Origin: Muribaculaceae bacterium
GTDB taxonomy: Bacteria > Bacteroidota > Bacteroidia > Bacteroidales > Muribaculaceae
DNA length: 50,573 nucleotides
Direction of reading: 5' to 3'
Assembly: GCA_022509085.1 (NCBI GenBank)
Contig: JAFLTW010000015.1
Coordinates: 1 to 50,573, forward strand
The position numbers and the translations under genes were made by a program. Under the pieces are notes generated by a model. The model was not told where the DNA came from. It worked only from the letters and a program-made list of their open reading frames with translations, and ran no database searches. Positions 32,272 to 41,698 of this stretch are shown here, in pieces; position 1 is the stretch's first letter, and every line of letters begins with the position of its first letter.

Positions 32272-34968
32272 ATGAAACAACTACGGCATTACGTGCCGCT
32301 CTTGATTATCATAACGATACTCACAGCCTGCAAGAAGGATCCATCCTACCGCATCGGTGTGTCGCAGTGTAGCGAAGACGACTGGCGCACACAGATGAAC
32401 GAGCAGATAGAGCGCGAAATCATGTTCAACCCCGGAGCCACCGTGGAAATCCGGTCGGCGGCCGACTCAAGCAACAGGCAGATCAGAGACATCGAATACT
32501 TCATCGACGAAGGATTCGACATCATCATCGCGGCCCCCAACGAGGCCGAGGCATTGACTCCCGTGATAAAGAAAGCATACGACCGTGGCATCCCGGTGCT
32601 GGTGTTCGACCGTGAGGTGCTGGGCGACGACTACACGGCCTTCCAGGGGGCCGACAACGCCTCCATAGGGCGCGAGGCGGCGCGGTATGCGCTCGCAAAG
32701 CTGCCGGGAGGCGGCAGCGTGATAGAGCTGCAGGGGCTCCCCGGCTCAACTCCGGCAGCCGGCCGCTCACGCGGTTTCCGCCAGGAACTCGACAGCCTCG
32801 GCGCCCCCCTTAAGGTAGTGGCGAGCGCACCGGCCAACTGGAACTATGAGGAGGCCGTGAACGTGGCAGACTCATTGCTGGCACTGCATCCCGACGCGCA
32901 ACTGATATATGCCCACAACGACCGCATGGCCATCGGAGCGGCAGAGGCGGCCGAAGCCCGGGGCCTGAATCCTTTTATTATAGGTATCGACGGCGCCTCG
33001 GCCATCGGCATGAAAGCCGTGAAGGAGGGAAAAATAGACGCAACGTTCTTCTATCCCACCGAGGGTGGCAGGCTCGTGAAGACCGCCATGGCCATATTGA
33101 AAGGTGAACCCTACCCCCAAAGGGTGCTGCTCCCTACATCACCGGCTATCGACAGCAGCAACATCGACCTGCTGCTCAGCCAGACGGAGATTATCGACGA
33201 GGAGACCCGCCAGATGAGGGCCCTGAAGACCGAGGTTGACGACTATTGGAACCGCCACAACTCACAGACGGCCTTCCTCTACGCCTCGATTGCCGTACTC
33301 GTGCTCCTCTGCATCCTCCTCTTCGTCGTGCTCCGAAACTTCTGGCAAAACAGGCGCCACCATGCGCAGCTGGCCGCCGCCACCCACTCCAAACTCGTAT
33401 TCTTCACCAACGTGAGCCACGACCTCCGCACCCCGCTCACCCTCATAGCCGAACCAGTGGAGCAGATGGCCGGAGCCCCAAACCTCACCGACCGGCAGAA
33501 GACCCTGATGAGGATTGCCGACAAGAACATAAAGATTCTGAGGCGCCTCATCAACCAGATCCTGGATTTCCGCAAGTTTGAGAACGACAGGCTCACCCTC
33601 AACCTCGAGGAGACGCGCCCCGGCGAGATAGGGGGCGACTGGGCCGCCGCTTTCAGTCCGCTCGCCGCCAAGAAGCATATGGATTATGAGGTAGACATCG
33701 ACCTCCCCGAGGGATTCTCTATGGCCATGGATGTGGAGAAGGTGGAGCGGGTGGTGTTCAATCTCCTCTCCAATGCCTTCAAATTCACCCCCGTGAAGGG
33801 GAAGGTGAAGCTGGCAATGCAGCTGTATGACGGAAACTTTATGATAAAGGTTTCCGACAGCGGACGCGGCATCTCGCAAGGCCACCTCGACAATATTTTC
33901 GCGCGTTTCTATCAGGTAGACAACGTCAGGCCCGAGGGTTCCGGCATAGGGCTGAGCCTCGTGAAGGCTTTCGTGGAGCTCCACGACGGCAAGATCACGG
34001 TGGAGAGCACGGAGGGGAGGGGTTCGGTCTTCACCGTCTCCCTGCCGGTGACCCACGTAGAGAACGCCGCCTCCGAAGACGTGCTCGAGCAGTCGCGCCG
34101 GGACGTGAAGACGTATGTGGCAATAGTAGACACTGTAGACGACAGCGTGGTGGAAGTAAGGGAGGAAGACACCGGCGGCAAACCCCTTCTGCTCGTGATC
34201 GACGACAATGAGGACGTGCGCCTTATGATCCGGGAACTGGTGGGCGACACCTATCGGGTGATAGGCGCCTCCGACGGCAGCGAGGGCATACGCATGGCCA
34301 CCCGCTACGTGCCCGACCTTATAATATGCGACGTGATGATGCCCGGAACCGACGGCATAGAGACCTGCAAGGCCCTCAAGAGCGAGATCTCCACCTCCCA
34401 TATCCCCGTGCTGATGCTCACGGCCTGCTCCATGGACGAGCAGCGGGTGGAGGGCTACGAGAGCGGCGCCGACGGCTATATGGCAAAGCCCTTCAACAGC
34501 GAGGTGCTCAAGGCGCGCCTCAAGTCGCTGCTGGCCAACCGCCGGCTCCTGCTCGGCAGAAACGGCGACGCCCCCCGGCGTGAGGCTGCCACCGACTCCA
34601 AAGGAGCCCCCGCGAGGCAGTCGCGTCCGGGAGCTGATATGGAAAACGAATTCTACAATCGGTTTCTGGCGCTCTTCAACTCCGAGATGGGCAATATGGA
34701 CATCACCGTAGACAGCATAGCCGAGAAGATGGGTATGGGGCGCTCGCAGTTCTACCGCAAGATCAAGGCCCTCACCAATCTTTCGCCCGTGGAGCTGATG
34801 CGCGACCTGCGCCTCAAGCGGGCCCGCGACATGCTCCTCACATCCGACAAAAGCATCAGCGAGATAGCCTACGAGGTGGGCTTCTCAACCCCGGCGTATT
34901 TCACCAAATGTTACCGCGAGGTGTATTCCGAGACACCTACGGCCCTGCGGGAGCGCATGAGAGGCTGA
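32272..34968 (+). CDS. hybrid two-component regulator with periplasmic-binding-protein sensor (fructose sensor type)
   Basis: This 898-residue protein combines sensor kinase and DNA-binding regulator in one chain. After an N-terminal signal (LTAC near residue 20) come a sugar-binding-protein-like sensor domain (about 25-315, starting YRIGVSQCSEDDWR), a membrane helix (about 336-357), and a HisKA domain with FTNVSHDLRTPL (His383). A HATPase domain (LLSNAFKFTPV, Asn501; GSGIGLSLVKAF), a receiver domain with phosphoacceptor Asp687 (IICDVMMPG), and a C-terminal AraC HTH (about 790-895) follow. This layout matches BT1754 of B. thetaiotaomicron, which binds monomeric fructose directly. It should activate the flanking SusC/SusD and GH32 genes. 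Confidence 0.93.
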   Translation: MKQLRHYVPLLIIITILTACKKDPSYRIGVSQCSEDDWRTQMNEQIEREIMFNPGATVEIRSAADSSNRQIRDIEYFIDEGFDIIIAAPNEAEALTPVIKKAYDRGIPVLVFDREVLGDDYTAFQGADNASIGREAARYALAKLPGGGSVIELQGLPGSTPAAGRSRGFRQELDSLGAPLKVVASAPANWNYEEAVNVADSLLALHPDAQLIYAHNDRMAIGAAEAAEARGLNPFIIGIDGASAIGMKAVKEGKIDATFFYPTEGGRLVKTAMAILKGEPYPQRVLLPTSPAIDSSNIDLLLSQTEIIDEETRQMRALKTEVDDYWNRHNSQTAFLYASIAVLVLLCILLFVVLRNFWQNRRHHAQLAAATHSKLVFFTNVSHDLRTPLTLIAEPVEQMAGAPNLTDRQKTLMRIADKNIKILRRLINQILDFRKFENDRLTLNLEETRPGEIGGDWAAAFSPLAAKKHMDYEVDIDLPEGFSMAMDVEKVERVVFNLLSNAFKFTPVKGKVKLAMQLYDGNFMIKVSDSGRGISQGHLDNIFARFYQVDNVRPEGSGIGLSLVKAFVELHDGKITVESTEGRGSVFTVSLPVTHVENAASEDVLEQSRRDVKTYVAIVDTVDDSVVEVREEDTGGKPLLLVIDDNEDVRLMIRELVGDTYRVIGASDGSEGIRMATRYVPDLIICDVMMPGTDGIETCKALKSEISTSHIPVLMLTACSMDEQRVEGYESGADGYMAKPFNSEVLKARLKSLLANRRLLLGRNGDAPRREAATDSKGAPARQSRPGADMENEFYNRFLALFNSEMGNMDITVDSIAEKMGMGRSQFYRKIKALTNLSPVELMRDLRLKRARDMLLTSDKSISEIAYEVGFSTPAYFTKCYREVYSETPTALRERMRG

Positions 34969-35000
34969 GGCAGGCCTGAGACGCCGAGATATTACTTTTT

Positions 35001-35060
35001 GTGCAAATGCTATGAAAAATCAGTCAACGACTGAAAATCATAGCATTTGCACGGTTTTTT
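35001..35060 (+). terminator. long perfect hairpin terminator between regulator and susC
   Basis: The 15-base arms GTGCAAATGCTATGA (35001-35015) and TCATAGCATTTGCAC (35038-35052) are perfectly complementary. An inner hairpin CAGTC-AAC-GACTG lies in the loop, and GG then six T residues (35055-35060) follow. It stops transcription from the regulator before susC. Confidence 0.8.
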
Positions 35061-35084
35061 ATACCCGGGCATAAGAAGAGGGAA

Positions 35085-35092
35085 TAATTTTG
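35085..35092 (+). promoter_or_regulatory. -7 element of the susC-susD operon
   Basis: TAATTTTG matches TAnnTTTG and lies 48 bases before the SusC ATG at 35141. No -33 TTTG is present 19-21 bases upstream, as expected for a promoter needing an activator. Confidence 0.5.
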
Positions 35093-35140
35093 TGGCGTCA
35101 AAACAAACCTGACCTCAATTCCAACAAAAACAACAATAGC

Positions 35141-38100
35141 ATGAAAAAATCAATTCTGACTGCCTTAATGCTGATGCTCGCCGTCATGGCGGGCCGGGCA
35201 GCCGACATTACCGTGAAGGGTACGGTGATCGACGGGTCGTTCAACGAGCCGCTGATCGGCGCCACCGTGATGTCGGAAGCTAAAGGCACTCTGGGCACAG
35301 CCACCGACTTCGACGGCAACTTCGAACTCACCGTGCCCGAGGGCTCCAAGATCAAGATTTCCTACATCGGCTACGTCACCCAGGTGCTCCCCGCAGAGCC
35401 CGAGATGACCATCGTGCTCAAGGAGAACTCAGAGCTTCTCGACGAGGTGGTGGTAGTGGGCTACACCACTCAGAAGAAGGCCGACCTTACGGGTTCGGTT
35501 TCTGTGGTGGAGACCGACGAGCTCAAGACGACGGCCGACCCCGACCCGATGAGAGCCCTGCAGGGCAAGGTGCCGGGCATGACCATCACCGGCACGGGCT
35601 CACCCTCCGGCACGGGCACCGTCCGCATCCGCGGTATCGGTTCCTTCAACGCCGACCAGAACCCCCTCATCGTGATCGACGGCGTGCCTACCACCAGCGC
35701 CCTCAACTCGCTCAACACCCAGGACATCGAGAGCATGCAGGTGCTCAAGGACGCCGCCTCGGCCTCAATCTACGGCTCGCGTGCAGCCAACGGTGTGATC
35801 ATCATCACCACAAAGAAGGGTAAGAAAGAGGGCAAGGTGAAGGTAGACTTCGGCCTCAACCTCACTGCACAGTTCTATTCCAACCAGGCCACGATGAGGC
35901 TGCTCAACGCCCAGCAGTATGCCACGGCAATGGCACAGGCAGCAATCAACGACGGCCTTGACCCCGTGGCCTACGCCTCCAACTACGGCCTGGCGCTCAA
36001 CGCCCCCGACGGCACCCCCATCTCCGTCTACGACCCCGCAACGGGCCAGAGACTCAGCTACACCGTAGGAGGCCTCTACGACGGCTACATCAACGCCCGG
36101 AAAACCATGCGCTACAGCGACACCGACTGGCTCAAGGAGATCTCCCGCACAGGCTTCGCGCAAAACTATGACCTCTCCGTTTCCCATGCCTCCGAAAAGG
36201 GCTCGGCCCTCTTCTCGTTCGGCTACAAGAGAAACGACGGTATAATCAAATACACGAGCTTCGAAAACCTCGCGGCCCGTATCAACACCTCCTACAATAT
36301 ATGCGACTATGTATCCGTGGGAGAGAACTTCACCCTTACCTACACCAAGCAGGTGGACGCCGCCCCGATGGAAAACGCCCTCAAGATGGCGCCCACCGTG
36401 CCTCTCTATGAAGACGACGGCGAGACCTTCGGCGGACCCGTAGGCGGCATGAGCGACCGCCAGAACCCCGCGCGCGAAATCTACTTCAACCGCGACAACG
36501 CCCTCAAGATCTGGCGATTCTTCGGCAACGCATACGTTGACGTGAAACCCTTCAACGGCTTCCTCTTCCGAAGCAACTTCGGCCTTGACTACGACGCCGC
36601 TTTCATCCACAGCTACAACTACACATTCCACAGCGACATCGTAAACAACGACGTGAACTCCACGACACTCTCGCAGGCCAACGACTCGAAGTGGACATGG
36701 TCGAACACCATCAACTACAACTTCTCGCTCCGCGAGCAGCATGAATTCTCGCTGCTGGCCGGTATCGAACTCTTCCACCAGACCCGCGTCGACATGAGCG
36801 GATACAACGAAGACTACGCCATCGAGACACCCGAATACATGTGGCCCGACGCCTCCACAGGCATCGAACGCTTCACGGGCAACCAGTCGGCCTACTCCCT
36901 GGTGTCGTTCTTCGGAAAGATCGACTACTCCTGGCGCAACCTCATCCTGGCATCCTTCACAATCCGCCACGACGGCTCCTCGCGCTTCGGCCGCAACAAC
37001 CGCTACGGTACGTTCCCCGCATTCACCCTGGGCTACCGCCTTTCGGAAAACATCCAGCAGCCCTGGCTCAACGACCTCAAGGTGCGCGCCTCGTGGGGCA
37101 AGACGGGTAACCAGGCCATCTCCAATACGGCACGTTACGCACTCTATGCAGCCGACTACGGCAGCGACCGCATCACATCGACAGCCTACGACCTCTACCT
37201 GCAGCAGAGCGGAATCTTCCCCTCCGGCTACATCTGCAACCAGACAGAGAACCCCAACCTGAAGTGGGAAACCACCAAGCAGTGGAACTTCGGTGTAGAC
37301 TTCGGCTTCCTCAACAGCCGCCTCTACGGCAGCATCGACGCCTACATCAAAGACGTGGAAGACATGCTCATCAACCCCGCCTACCTCGGCTCTATGGGTG
37401 AGGGCGGCGCTTCCTGGCTCAACGGTCCGTCGCTGCGCAACTGGGGTATGGAATTCGCCGCCGGCTGGCGCGACAACCTCGCCTGCGGCCTCTACTACCA
37501 GATCAACGCCAACGCCGACTTCTTCCGCAACCGCGTTACCTATCTGCCCGAGACAACCACCGGCTCCTACGTGCACACCACCACGCAAAACCTCGTGCAG
37601 GCACGCGTGCCCTACGGCTCAATCGTAGGCTACGTGGCCGACGGCCTCTACCAGAACCAGGACCAGGTGCTCGCCTCCGGCCAGGACAACGCACGTGTAG
37701 GCGGCCTGCGCTACCTTGACCTCAACGGCGACGGACGCATCAACGCCGAAGACCAGACATGGATCTTCAACCCCGTGCCCGACTTCTCGTTCGGCCTCAA
37801 TGTGGAGCTCCGCTACAAGAACTTCGACTTCACGATGTTCTGGCAGGGCGTGATAGGACAGGACGTCTACAACAACCAGAAATTCCAGACCGACTTCTGG
37901 AGCATCACCGACGCCGGCAGCAACAAGGGCAGCCGCCTGCTCGACGCCTGGACTCCCGCCAACACCTCCTCCACAATCCCGGCTCTGACCACCAACAACA
38001 CCGGCGACGAAGGCCGCGCATCCACCTATTATGTGGAGAACGGCTCGTATGCCAAGCTGCGCACCCTCCAGATGGGCTACAGCCTCCCGGAAAGCGTGCT

Positions 38101-38257
38101 CCAGAAGTGCTTCCTCTCCAGCGCGCGTGTATACGTCTCCGGCCAGAACCTCTGCACAATAAAGAGCAAGAGCCTGACATGCTCCGACCCGGAAAACGGC
38201 AACTGGGCATACCCCATCCCCACTTCCGTATCATTCGGCATCCAGCTCGGCTTCTAA
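35141..38257 (+). CDS. susC: SusC family TonB-dependent outer-membrane transporter
   Basis: This 1038-residue outer-membrane protein imports oligosaccharides with energy from TonB. The ATG at 35141 gives a standard signal peptide (MKKSILTALMLMLAVMAGRAA); the ATG at 35090 lies on the promoter. A carboxypeptidase-like regulatory domain (VKGTVIDGSFNEPLIGATV) is followed by the SusC signature around LLDEVVVVGYTTQKKADLTG, a plug domain with GVIIITTKKGKK, and a 22-strand barrel ending LGF. It pairs with SusD after 42 bases. The neighbouring GH32, fructokinase and fructose-type regulator point to fructo-oligosaccharides or levan fragments as cargo. Confidence 0.95.
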   Translation: MKKSILTALMLMLAVMAGRAADITVKGTVIDGSFNEPLIGATVMSEAKGTLGTATDFDGNFELTVPEGSKIKISYIGYVTQVLPAEPEMTIVLKENSELLDEVVVVGYTTQKKADLTGSVSVVETDELKTTADPDPMRALQGKVPGMTITGTGSPSGTGTVRIRGIGSFNADQNPLIVIDGVPTTSALNSLNTQDIESMQVLKDAASASIYGSRAANGVIIITTKKGKKEGKVKVDFGLNLTAQFYSNQATMRLLNAQQYATAMAQAAINDGLDPVAYASNYGLALNAPDGTPISVYDPATGQRLSYTVGGLYDGYINARKTMRYSDTDWLKEISRTGFAQNYDLSVSHASEKGSALFSFGYKRNDGIIKYTSFENLAARINTSYNICDYVSVGENFTLTYTKQVDAAPMENALKMAPTVPLYEDDGETFGGPVGGMSDRQNPAREIYFNRDNALKIWRFFGNAYVDVKPFNGFLFRSNFGLDYDAAFIHSYNYTFHSDIVNNDVNSTTLSQANDSKWTWSNTINYNFSLREQHEFSLLAGIELFHQTRVDMSGYNEDYAIETPEYMWPDASTGIERFTGNQSAYSLVSFFGKIDYSWRNLILASFTIRHDGSSRFGRNNRYGTFPAFTLGYRLSENIQQPWLNDLKVRASWGKTGNQAISNTARYALYAADYGSDRITSTAYDLYLQQSGIFPSGYICNQTENPNLKWETTKQWNFGVDFGFLNSRLYGSIDAYIKDVEDMLINPAYLGSMGEGGASWLNGPSLRNWGMEFAAGWRDNLACGLYYQINANADFFRNRVTYLPETTTGSYVHTTTQNLVQARVPYGSIVGYVADGLYQNQDQVLASGQDNARVGGLRYLDLNGDGRINAEDQTWIFNPVPDFSFGLNVELRYKNFDFTMFWQGVIGQDVYNNQKFQTDFWSITDAGSNKGSRLLDAWTPANTSSTIPALTTNNTGDEGRASTYYVENGSYAKLRTLQMGYSLPESVLQKCFLSSARVYVSGQNLCTIKSKSLTCSDPENGNWAYPIPTSVSFGIQLGF

Positions 38258-38299
38258 ACGGAGAGTCATGATTATCAACAACCAATAAAAAGCTATCCC

Positions 38300-40036
38300 A
38301 TGAAACTGTATAAGATATTAGCTTGCGCTGCACTGATGGTGGCCACGGCCTCCTGCAACGACTTCATCGACGTGCCGCCTACGGGGGTGGTAGACGGCGA
38401 CACCGCCTACGCCCACCCCGAAGAAATGGTGACCGCCGCCTATGCCTCGCTGGGCGACTGCTGGTATGACTGTCCGCTCAACCTCTGGACATACGGCGAC
38501 CTCGGCTCAGACGACTGCCTCAAGGGCGGTTCCGGCACCACCGACACCGGCTACCACCCCATGGAGATCTTCTCCACCATGACCTCCACCCCGGGCGAAT
38601 TCGACTCCATGTGGTATCTGCTCTACCGCGCCATCTCGCGCTGCAACCGCGCCCTGGTGGCCCTCGAGGAGCACGGCGTGGAAGAACTCGGCGAGGAGAC
38701 CGCCAACCGCAGGGTGGCAGAAGTGCACTTCCTCCGCGGCCACTTCTACTTCAAGCTCCTCACCGTCTTCCGCAAGATTCCCTGGATCGACGAGGAGGTG
38801 TTCCGCAACAACGCTCACGAAGACGTGCGCAACGACGCCCTGAGCTACGAGGAACTCTTCCAGAAGGTGATGGATGAATTCCGTTTTGCCTACGACATAC
38901 TGCCCGACGAGGCTCCCGACGGAGCCGGACGTGCCAACCGCATCGCCGCCGCGGCCTACCTGGCCAAGTGTTACCTCACCCTGGCCTGGGGCGACGGCTA
39001 CGAGTCGGGAACCGGCGTGGGCCACATCAGCCAGGAACTCATGGCAGAGGTGGAGAAATACACCCAGGTGGTGGCAAGCTCACGCTTCGGCTATCTCGAA
39101 GACTTCGGCGACATCTTCCTGCCCGAATTCAAAAACTCGCAGGAGTCCGTGTTCGCCGTGCAGACCTCCGACTATTCCGAAGACAACACTACCTTCGGCC
39201 GCGCCAACTGGTCGAACACCCTCAACGGCTGCTGGGGCATGTGGTCTTGCGGATGGGACTTCCACAAACCCTCGCAAAACCTCGTGAATGCATTCAAGAC
39301 CAAAGACGGGCTGCCGATGTTTGACACCTACAACGACGAGACGGCCTACCCCGTTATGGGCGTCGCCTCCGAACAGAAATGGGATCCCAGACTCTTCCAC
39401 ACCGTAGGTATGCCCTCATGGCCCTACAAATACGAGTCGGAATTCATGATGACGAAAGACAACTCCCGCACACCCAACACTTATGGTTACTATACATCTC
39501 TGAAAGAGGTGCCCCAGCGTTCGGCCGGAGAGACCTACAACGGCTCATGGCAGGCCTTTGCAATGAACGACTACGTGTTCCGTTACACCGATGTGATGCT
39601 GATGCGCGCCGAGGCTCTGATCGAGCTGGGTAGGCTCACGGAAGCGCAAGACATCGTGAACGACATCCGTCGTCGTGCCGCCAATTCAATTGGAAAACAT
39701 ATCGCGTATGCGGCCGACTATTGCGAGATCGCGCAATATCCCATGGGTTATTTCTCATCCAAGGAGGTGGCACGCAAGTGTCTCCAATGGGAACGCCGCC
39801 TTGAAATGGCTATGGAAAGCAGTCGCTTCTTCGACCTTCGCCGCTGGGGCATCGCCTCTTCTACACTCAACGCATACTTCGAGAGCGAGAAGAATGTGGA
39901 ATACGACGGCCAGGCTTACGCACAGTATCTCCAGGAAGCACACTTCACCCCCGAGAAGAACGAATTCTTCCCCGTCCCCTACAACCAGCTCTACTACGTG
40001 CCCGGCCTCTATACCCAAAACAAGGGCTACAACTAA
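38300..40036 (+). CDS. susD: SusD/RagB family surface glycan-binding lipoprotein
   Basis: This 578-residue lipoprotein (lipobox TASC, Cys19, followed by NDFIDVPP) closes the SusC channel like a lid and binds the glycan at the cell surface. The fold is mainly helical with TPR-like repeats, and the typical closing region is present (YNQLYYVPGLYTQNKGYN). Conserved segments include REVHFLRGHFYFKLLTVF-like and CLQWERRLEMAMESSRFFDLRRW. It follows susC by 42 bases and is followed by a second surface lipoprotein 19 bases later. Glycan specificity is inferred from context (fructan). Confidence 0.95.
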   Translation: MKLYKILACAALMVATASCNDFIDVPPTGVVDGDTAYAHPEEMVTAAYASLGDCWYDCPLNLWTYGDLGSDDCLKGGSGTTDTGYHPMEIFSTMTSTPGEFDSMWYLLYRAISRCNRALVALEEHGVEELGEETANRRVAEVHFLRGHFYFKLLTVFRKIPWIDEEVFRNNAHEDVRNDALSYEELFQKVMDEFRFAYDILPDEAPDGAGRANRIAAAAYLAKCYLTLAWGDGYESGTGVGHISQELMAEVEKYTQVVASSRFGYLEDFGDIFLPEFKNSQESVFAVQTSDYSEDNTTFGRANWSNTLNGCWGMWSCGWDFHKPSQNLVNAFKTKDGLPMFDTYNDETAYPVMGVASEQKWDPRLFHTVGMPSWPYKYESEFMMTKDNSRTPNTYGYYTSLKEVPQRSAGETYNGSWQAFAMNDYVFRYTDVMLMRAEALIELGRLTEAQDIVNDIRRRAANSIGKHIAYAADYCEIAQYPMGYFSSKEVARKCLQWERRLEMAMESSRFFDLRRWGIASSTLNAYFESEKNVEYDGQAYAQYLQEAHFTPEKNEFFPVPYNQLYYVPGLYTQNKGYN

Positions 40037-40055
40037 TCCTTAAGCGAAAACAGAC

Positions 40056-41558
40056 ATGAAGACTATAAGAATATTGGCAATGGCACTGGGGCTCGGAATG
40101 GCCGTGGCCTCCTGCCAGCAGAACGACATCGAGATAGCCGAACCCATCGTGGCTCCCATAGCCGAGGATGCCATCACAGGCTCGCTCCAGGGCGACGACT
40201 ATGTGTGGACATGGCCCGCGCAGGCCGACCTCGCAATGCAGGTGAGCGTCTACAACGGGAGCACCCTCACCCTGGCCGAAACCGTGGAGGGCACGAGCTT
40301 CACCCATCCCGGTGTGGACACCAACATCGAATACACCTACGTGTTCAAGCTCACCGACGGAGCCAACCTCTCTTCAGGAGTCGTGAAACGCTACACCCGC
40401 CCCGGGGCATCCAAGATCTCCGGCCTCACCATGTCGCAGCTCGACAAGGCCGGCGGCTATGACGCCCTCGTGGAATGGGACGCCAGCGACTCCGCCAGCA
40501 GCATCGAGCTCACAGCCGACAACGGCAGCCGCACCCTCAGCGAAAGCCTGCCCGGCTCAGCCACCTCCTACACCATCAAGGATGTGGTGTATGGCGAGGA
40601 ATGGAACGTAAGCATCGTGGCCGTCAATGCCGAGGGCCCATCCATGAAGGTGGGCGCAGCCCTCAAGATAGGCAAGACCGCCATAGGGTTCCTTAGCGTC
40701 TACGCCACTCCCGAGGAACTCGTGGCTGACGGCGACGACGACGAGGCCTCCGCATGGCTTTGGCTACATGAGGAATATCCCACCGCACAGTTTGTCCCCT
40801 TCGCCGACATCACGTCGGCCGAGACCCTCGACCCCTACCGCGTGCTCTTCTGGATGCGCGACCTTGAGGGGGTCGACGAGACCGCCGTATTCACAATGCC
40901 GGAGGTTGTCGGCGCCGCCACTCCCTACATCAGGCAATGGTATGCCGACGGCGGCAGCCTTCTGCTCTGGAGCCACGCCACGGTGTACGTAGGTGCGCTC
41001 GGACGCCTCGACATGGATATGCTTAAGGGCAACGACCGCGCCATAGGCACCGGCGAGGGCGGCATGAACGGCGACGTCTGGCAGATGGCCGTCTCGCTCA
41101 ACCCCGGAGGCAAGTTCTCCAAAGACCACTCCAACCATCCCATCTACCGCGGCATCGAGACCGTGCAGAACGACCGCTGCACCCTCATCCCCTTCAAGGG
41201 ACCCGGCTGGACGGAAGACCACAACTGCCTCTTCTTCAACATTCCCTCGGCCCTTACCGGACTCGACCCCCAGGACGAGGCCTGCTACAACACGCTCACC
41301 AGCGTCTACGGTATCTATCCGCTCGGCACGTGGGATTCCCAGATCGACTTTGTGTCGCAGCTGAACGTTTGGGAGGCCCAGCAGGGCAACACCGAGTTCA
41401 AGGGCACAATCCTCTGCATCGGCAACGGCGGCTGCGAGTTCTCGATGAAGAACGCCGACGGCACTCCCGACAAGAGCGCTCATCCGAAAAACAACCAGTA
41501 TCAGGACAACGTGCTCACTCTTGCGAAAAACTCACTCGAATATCTCAAGACACGATAG
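40056..41558 (+). CDS. surface glycan-binding lipoprotein, DUF4960-type
   Basis: This 500-residue lipoprotein has lipobox VASC (Cys20) followed by QQNDIE, whose acidic residues suggest surface display. Two fibronectin- or immunoglobulin-like domains (about residues 35-215) precede a C-terminal domain (about 217-498) with alternating strands and helices (GFLSVYATPEELVADGDDD, LLLWSHATVYVGALGRL). I assign that domain to DUF4960 from memory of the family. The position after susD matches BT1761 in the B. thetaiotaomicron fructan locus, a surface binding protein. No catalytic residues were identified. It ends the operon, 40 bases before a two-way terminator. Confidence 0.8.
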   Translation: MKTIRILAMALGLGMAVASCQQNDIEIAEPIVAPIAEDAITGSLQGDDYVWTWPAQADLAMQVSVYNGSTLTLAETVEGTSFTHPGVDTNIEYTYVFKLTDGANLSSGVVKRYTRPGASKISGLTMSQLDKAGGYDALVEWDASDSASSIELTADNGSRTLSESLPGSATSYTIKDVVYGEEWNVSIVAVNAEGPSMKVGAALKIGKTAIGFLSVYATPEELVADGDDDEASAWLWLHEEYPTAQFVPFADITSAETLDPYRVLFWMRDLEGVDETAVFTMPEVVGAATPYIRQWYADGGSLLLWSHATVYVGALGRLDMDMLKGNDRAIGTGEGGMNGDVWQMAVSLNPGGKFSKDHSNHPIYRGIETVQNDRCTLIPFKGPGWTEDHNCLFFNIPSALTGLDPQDEACYNTLTSVYGIYPLGTWDSQIDFVSQLNVWEAQQGNTEFKGTILCIGNGGCEFSMKNADGTPDKSAHPKNNQYQDNVLTLAKNSLEYLKTR

Positions 41559-41597
41559 GGCATACCCTCCACTGCAAGGTCTGATTAAGGCCTGAGT

Positions 41598-41643
41598 AAA
41601 AAAACCGCATCGGTCGGAATTCCGGATCGATGCGGCTTTTTTT
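41598..41643. terminator. bidirectional intrinsic terminator
   Basis: CCGCATCG (41605-41612) pairs with CGATGCGG (41628-41635), flanked by seven A on the left and seven T on the right. The inner part holds the palindrome GGAATTCC. It separates the fructan operon from the convergent xylose-porter gene. Confidence 0.85.
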
Positions 41644-41698
41644 ATGCTATGGGTTGTTCCTTCGGGGGTAACCCTATGCTGTTAATGAGGGAGATGGC

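Noticed and set aside
35765..37588. A 607-codon open frame antisense to susC
   Set aside because: It lies wholly inside the SusC gene, has no domain I recognise, and long antisense frames are common in GC-rich genes.
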